From contig JAVBLA010000063.1 in assembly GCA_031553775.1 (NCBI GenBank), forward strand, positions 1 to 26,087: a DNA stretch of 26,087 nt, read 5' to 3'. The notes beneath the pieces were generated by a model. It was not told the origin of the DNA and did no database searches. It worked only from the letters and a program-made list of their open reading frames with translations. Origin of the DNA: JAISFI01 sp031553775. Lineage in GTDB: Bacteria > Bacteroidota > Bacteroidia > Bacteroidales > Azobacteroidaceae. The position numbers were made by a program, and so were the translations under genes. Each line of letters begins with the position of its first letter. Position 1 is the first letter of the stretch. Below are positions 24,393 to 26,087 of the stretch, piece by piece.

Positions 24393-25331
24393 TTATTTTA
24401 TATAAATTATTGCATTTTCCTCATCCCTTTCGAAGTTAAACCTGACATCTTTTTGTAAGACCCGTAAGGCGTATAATATACCGTCCGATTGACGGAACTT
24501 ACCCGTGCAGCGGTAATTTTCCACCTTTTTATTATCGATTTGAATACTCACTCCATAATACATTTCAAATTTCTTCATGATATTGGGAAATGTTTCGTCT
24601 GTGAAACAAATCAATCCCTCCGTCCAACGATATACGCTGTAGTCTTTAATATTTGAAACCGTTAATTGGTCATCCACCAGGTATGCCATTTGGTTCGGCT
24701 TCAGGTAAAGTTGATTTTTCCCTCTGGTTAGTTTAACCGATCCCTCTATCAAGGCTGTTTCAAAGGCGTTATTATCGGCATAGGCTTCTACATAGAATTT
24801 TGTTCCCAGCACTTCAATTTTCCCATTAGTCGTTTCTACCGTAAATGGTCTTTTTTTATCGGATACCACTTCAAAATAGGCTTCCCCATCCAATTGGATT
24901 TTTCTTTCGTTTTTTGTAAATGCCACAGGAGCATAGGTGATTGTAGAACGCGAATTCAGCCAGACAACCGTTCCATCGGGTAAATCCAGGCTGATACGCT
25001 GACCGGATGGGACTGTTATTTTCTGCATTACAGAAGCAGAAATATCATTTTTATCCTGATAATGATGATATACAACTACAGATAACAGAACAACTGCAAT
25101 AATTGCAGCAGCCTTTGTTAATTCCCTGAACCAATCTTTTCTGAAAATTGTTTGATGCGAAGAGAAAACTTGTTTTTCATCTGTGAGAAGAATCATGGCA
25201 TCGAAAATTTTTCTTTCATCGACCAGGGTTTGAAAATGTTCAGGAGATTCTTCCGTCCACTCCCGGATTTCAGTTTCTTCCTGTAGCGTTGTTTTTCCCT
25301 GAAAAAAACGGTATAATAATTCTTTTTTCAT
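24393..25331 (-). CDS. fecR-like: FecR-family anti-sigma factor
   Basis: The 312-residue inner-membrane protein has a cytoplasmic N-terminal part (1-73) that would hold the sigma factor, one transmembrane helix (about 74-90, AAAIIAVVLLSVVVYHH), a periplasmic FecR domain (about 103-202; ITVPSGQRISLDLPDGTVVWLNS, split here, and GEAYFEV) and a C-terminal DUF4974-type domain (about 240-310), which resembles the STN fold and may receive the SusC signal. It is the first gene of the locus. No sigma factor gene lies next to it within this window: the 756 bp before it are non-coding, and the only ECF factor is at the other end of the operon. Confidence 0.95.
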   Translation of the reverse strand: MKKELLYRFFQGKTTLQEETEIREWTEESPEHFQTLVDERKIFDAMILLTDEKQVFSSHQTIFRKDWFRELTKAAAIIAVVLLSVVVYHHYQDKNDISASVMQKITVPSGQRISLDLPDGTVVWLNSRSTITYAPVAFTKNERKIQLDGEAYFEVVSDKKRPFTVETTNGKIEVLGTKFYVEAYADNNAFETALIEGSVKLTRGKNQLYLKPNQMAYLVDDQLTVSNIKDYSVYRWTEGLICFTDETFPNIMKKFEMYYGVSIQIDNKKVENYRCTGKFRQSDGILYALRVLQKDVRFNFERDEENAIIYIK

Positions 25332-25348
25332 GCAATAATTAGATTAAA

Positions 25349-25410
25349 AGATGCCGGCTTATTTCCGGTATCTGATTAGATAGCAATTTAGGAAGGAATA
25401 ACCCTAGTTT
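25349..25410 (-). promoter_or_regulatory. fecR leader: hairpin and candidate locus promoter region
   Basis: The fecR leader holds a hairpin (CCGGTATCT 25365-25373 with AGATGCCGG 25349-25357; one A-C mismatch in the minus-strand RNA) about 20 nt before the ATG. About 70 nt before the start, the minus strand reads AAACTAGGGTTA (25399-25410). I find no TAnnTTTG box upstream of fecR, so the main promoter is probably read by another sigma factor, possibly the ECF factor encoded here. The promoter position is inferred. Confidence 0.35.
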
Positions 25411-25481
25411 AAAATATGTTAATATTTCTTTGAGGGTAAAAAAAAGGAGAAAGTTTTTTTTGAGGTTTTGTTAATGTAAAT

Positions 25482-25582
25482 GTTCCTTTTTTGCTGCGCC
25501 AAAAAAAGGAACCAAAAAAAGGTGCTTCGTCAAAACGAACTCGTTCGCTCGCTGCGCTCTCTCCCTCAAACAGCGTTTTGAC
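25482..25582. repeat. Right arm of the inverted repeat, with two nested stems
   Basis: 25482-25572 is the inverted copy of 1-92. One stem is the A/T-rich hairpin at 25482-25512 (GTTCC with GGAAC enclosing T- and A-runs, loop CTGCGC, one bulged A). The second is GTCAAAACG (25529-25537) with CGTTTTGAC (25574-25582), a perfect 9-bp stem enclosing the core that reads CTGTTTGAG to CGAGTT on the other strand. Confidence 0.85.
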
Positions 25583-25704
25583 AACAAGGAAAAGAACCCC
25601 AACCCCTTATTTAAGGGGATTACGGGCATTCGCCCGGGTGCAATTGGCATGATTTACTGGAATTTCATTATTGCAATCTTCCAGCGTTATTGCAATCCCC
25701 AAAT

Positions 25705-25828
25705 CCCGTCATTGCGAGGAGGAACGACAAAGCAATCTCCTGCCAATTGATCGTCATTGCGAAGGCGGAGCCTGAAGCAATCTCATGACTATCGGTAGGT
25801 TGCTTCGCTCTCGCTCGCAATGACGATC
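25705..25828. repeat. Two adjacent copies of the CGTCATTGCG dispersed palindrome
   Basis: The first copy (about 25705-25740) has only the left half. The second is a full palindrome: GATCGTCATTGCGA (25749-25762) pairs perfectly with TCGCAATGACGATC (25815-25828), with an inner stem GAAGCAA (25774-25780) and TTGCTTC (25800-25806). It is the same family as 14941-15019, in opposite orientation. No coding capacity is seen, so any movement would need enzymes supplied elsewhere. Confidence 0.85.
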
Positions 25829-25946
25829 ACTTTCAACCTGGATAAACTCTCAACAAAATATTTATTGATTAAACGAACTGCCGATGCGGCTCCGCCTCCG
25901 GCCTCGGGCCAGTGGCGTGAAGAAAAATACGTAGTAAAGGCGTTAA

Positions 25947-25992
25947 AAGAGAAAAGCTGTCTGAGCACCGAAGGTGCGAGTTCTTTTCTCTT
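25947..25992. repeat. Hairpin repeat with CTGTCTGAG and CGAGTT core
   Basis: AAGAGAAAAG (25947-25956) pairs perfectly with CTTTTCTCTT (25983-25992). Inside are CTGTCTGAG, a small hairpin GCACC-GAA-GGTGC (25965-25977) and CGAGTT. The same core, with a different outer stem, occurs at 25529-25582, and part of it occurs at 1-43. Confidence 0.75.
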
Positions 25993-26044
25993 AGCCGGAA
26001 CGCAGTATTTTTTAGCCAATGGGACGCAGCCTTGAATTTTTTGT

Positions 26045-26070
26045 AACTTTTTGTTTCAAGACAAAAAGTT
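26045..26070. repeat. Short perfect hairpin near the right edge
   Basis: AACTTTTTGT and ACAAAAAGTT form a perfect 10-bp stem around a 6-nt loop (TTCAAG). It may be a terminator of a gene beyond the window or the end of the repeat cluster; no T-run follows on either side apart from the stem itself. Confidence 0.6.
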
Positions 26071-26087
26071 ATTCATCACAAGGTAAT

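Larger units (their letters stand above)
25332..26087. other. Non-coding interval packed with palindromic repeats
   Basis: I see no credible gene in these 756 bp. From left to right: the fecR leader, the right inverted-repeat arm (25482-25572), two small GC-rich hairpins (CCCCTTA with TAAGGGG at 25603-25618; CGGGC with GCCCG at 25623-25636), two CGTCATTGCG elements (25705-25828), a GAGTTC-core hairpin (25947-25992) and a final hairpin (26045-26070). Short open frames here run through these repeats on both strands and have low-complexity translations. Confidence 0.75.

Noticed and set aside
1..25582. Composite transposon or integrated element bounded by the inverted arms
   Set aside because: No transposase, integrase or target duplication is visible, and housekeeping genes such as miaB lie between the arms. 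The arms behave as dispersed intergenic repeats.
25705..25828. CRISPR-like array from repeated CGTCATTGCG
   Set aside because: The units are inverted as well as direct, spacing is irregular, there are too few copies and no cas genes are present.
25789..26035. Two overlapping 71-76-residue open frames on opposite strands
   Set aside because: They consist of the palindromic repeat cluster, and open reading on both strands is a by-product of the inverted structure.

Overview
The window looks like a piece of a Bacteroidota chromosome, most likely order Bacteroidales. The evidence is a SusC/SusD pair with a FecR-type anti-sigma factor and an ECF sigma factor, three proteins ending in what look like type IX secretion (T9SS) sorting domains, A-rich leaders instead of Shine-Dalgarno sites, and promoter boxes of the Bacteroides type (TTTG about 19-20 nt before TAnnTTTG). 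The T9SS tails argue for a lineage that has that machinery, such as relatives of Porphyromonas, Dysgonomonas or Odoribacter, but sequence reading alone cannot settle the genus.

Layout. Positions 1-229: one arm of a dispersed inverted repeat and a strong terminator. Positions 230-3791: housekeeping genes, namely an acetyl/succinyl-CoA transferase (-), a small membrane-anchored protein of unknown function (-), a probable small RNA gene (-) and miaB (+). Positions 3974-6432: a two-gene + strand unit of an exported glycerophosphodiester phosphodiesterase and an exported metallophosphoesterase. Positions 6454-25331: one long minus-strand polysaccharide utilisation locus (PUL), transcribed right to left: fecR, susC, susD, a GH85 endo-beta-N-acetylglucosaminidase, a surface lipoprotein, a large GEVED/LamG/B-repeat surface protein, a GH84 beta-N-acetylglucosaminidase and, last, an ECF sigma factor. 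Positions 25332-26087: a non-coding stretch packed with palindromic repeats, including a second, inverted copy of the left-end repeat.

How the genes may work together (inference). SusC has an N-terminal STN signalling domain, so ligand binding could signal through FecR to an ECF sigma factor that turns the locus on. The GH85 and GH84 enzymes both act on GlcNAc through substrate-assisted catalysis. GH85 enzymes cut the chitobiose core of N-glycans and GH84 enzymes remove beta-linked GlcNAc, so the likely food is host or other N-glycoprotein, with SusC/SusD importing the products. Both enzymes and the LamG protein carry T9SS tails, so they are probably secreted or attached at the cell surface. 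No mannosidase, sialidase or fucosidase is present, so the pathway is incomplete here.

Most worth a second look: the GH85 active-site pair reads Asp-x-Glu instead of the usual Asn-x-Glu; the sigma factor sits at the far end of the operon, about 17 kb from FecR; a stand-alone small RNA unit shares overlapping divergent promoters with miaB; a terminator-like switch lies just before the GH84 gene; and a structured repeat family shows compensatory stem changes between copies.
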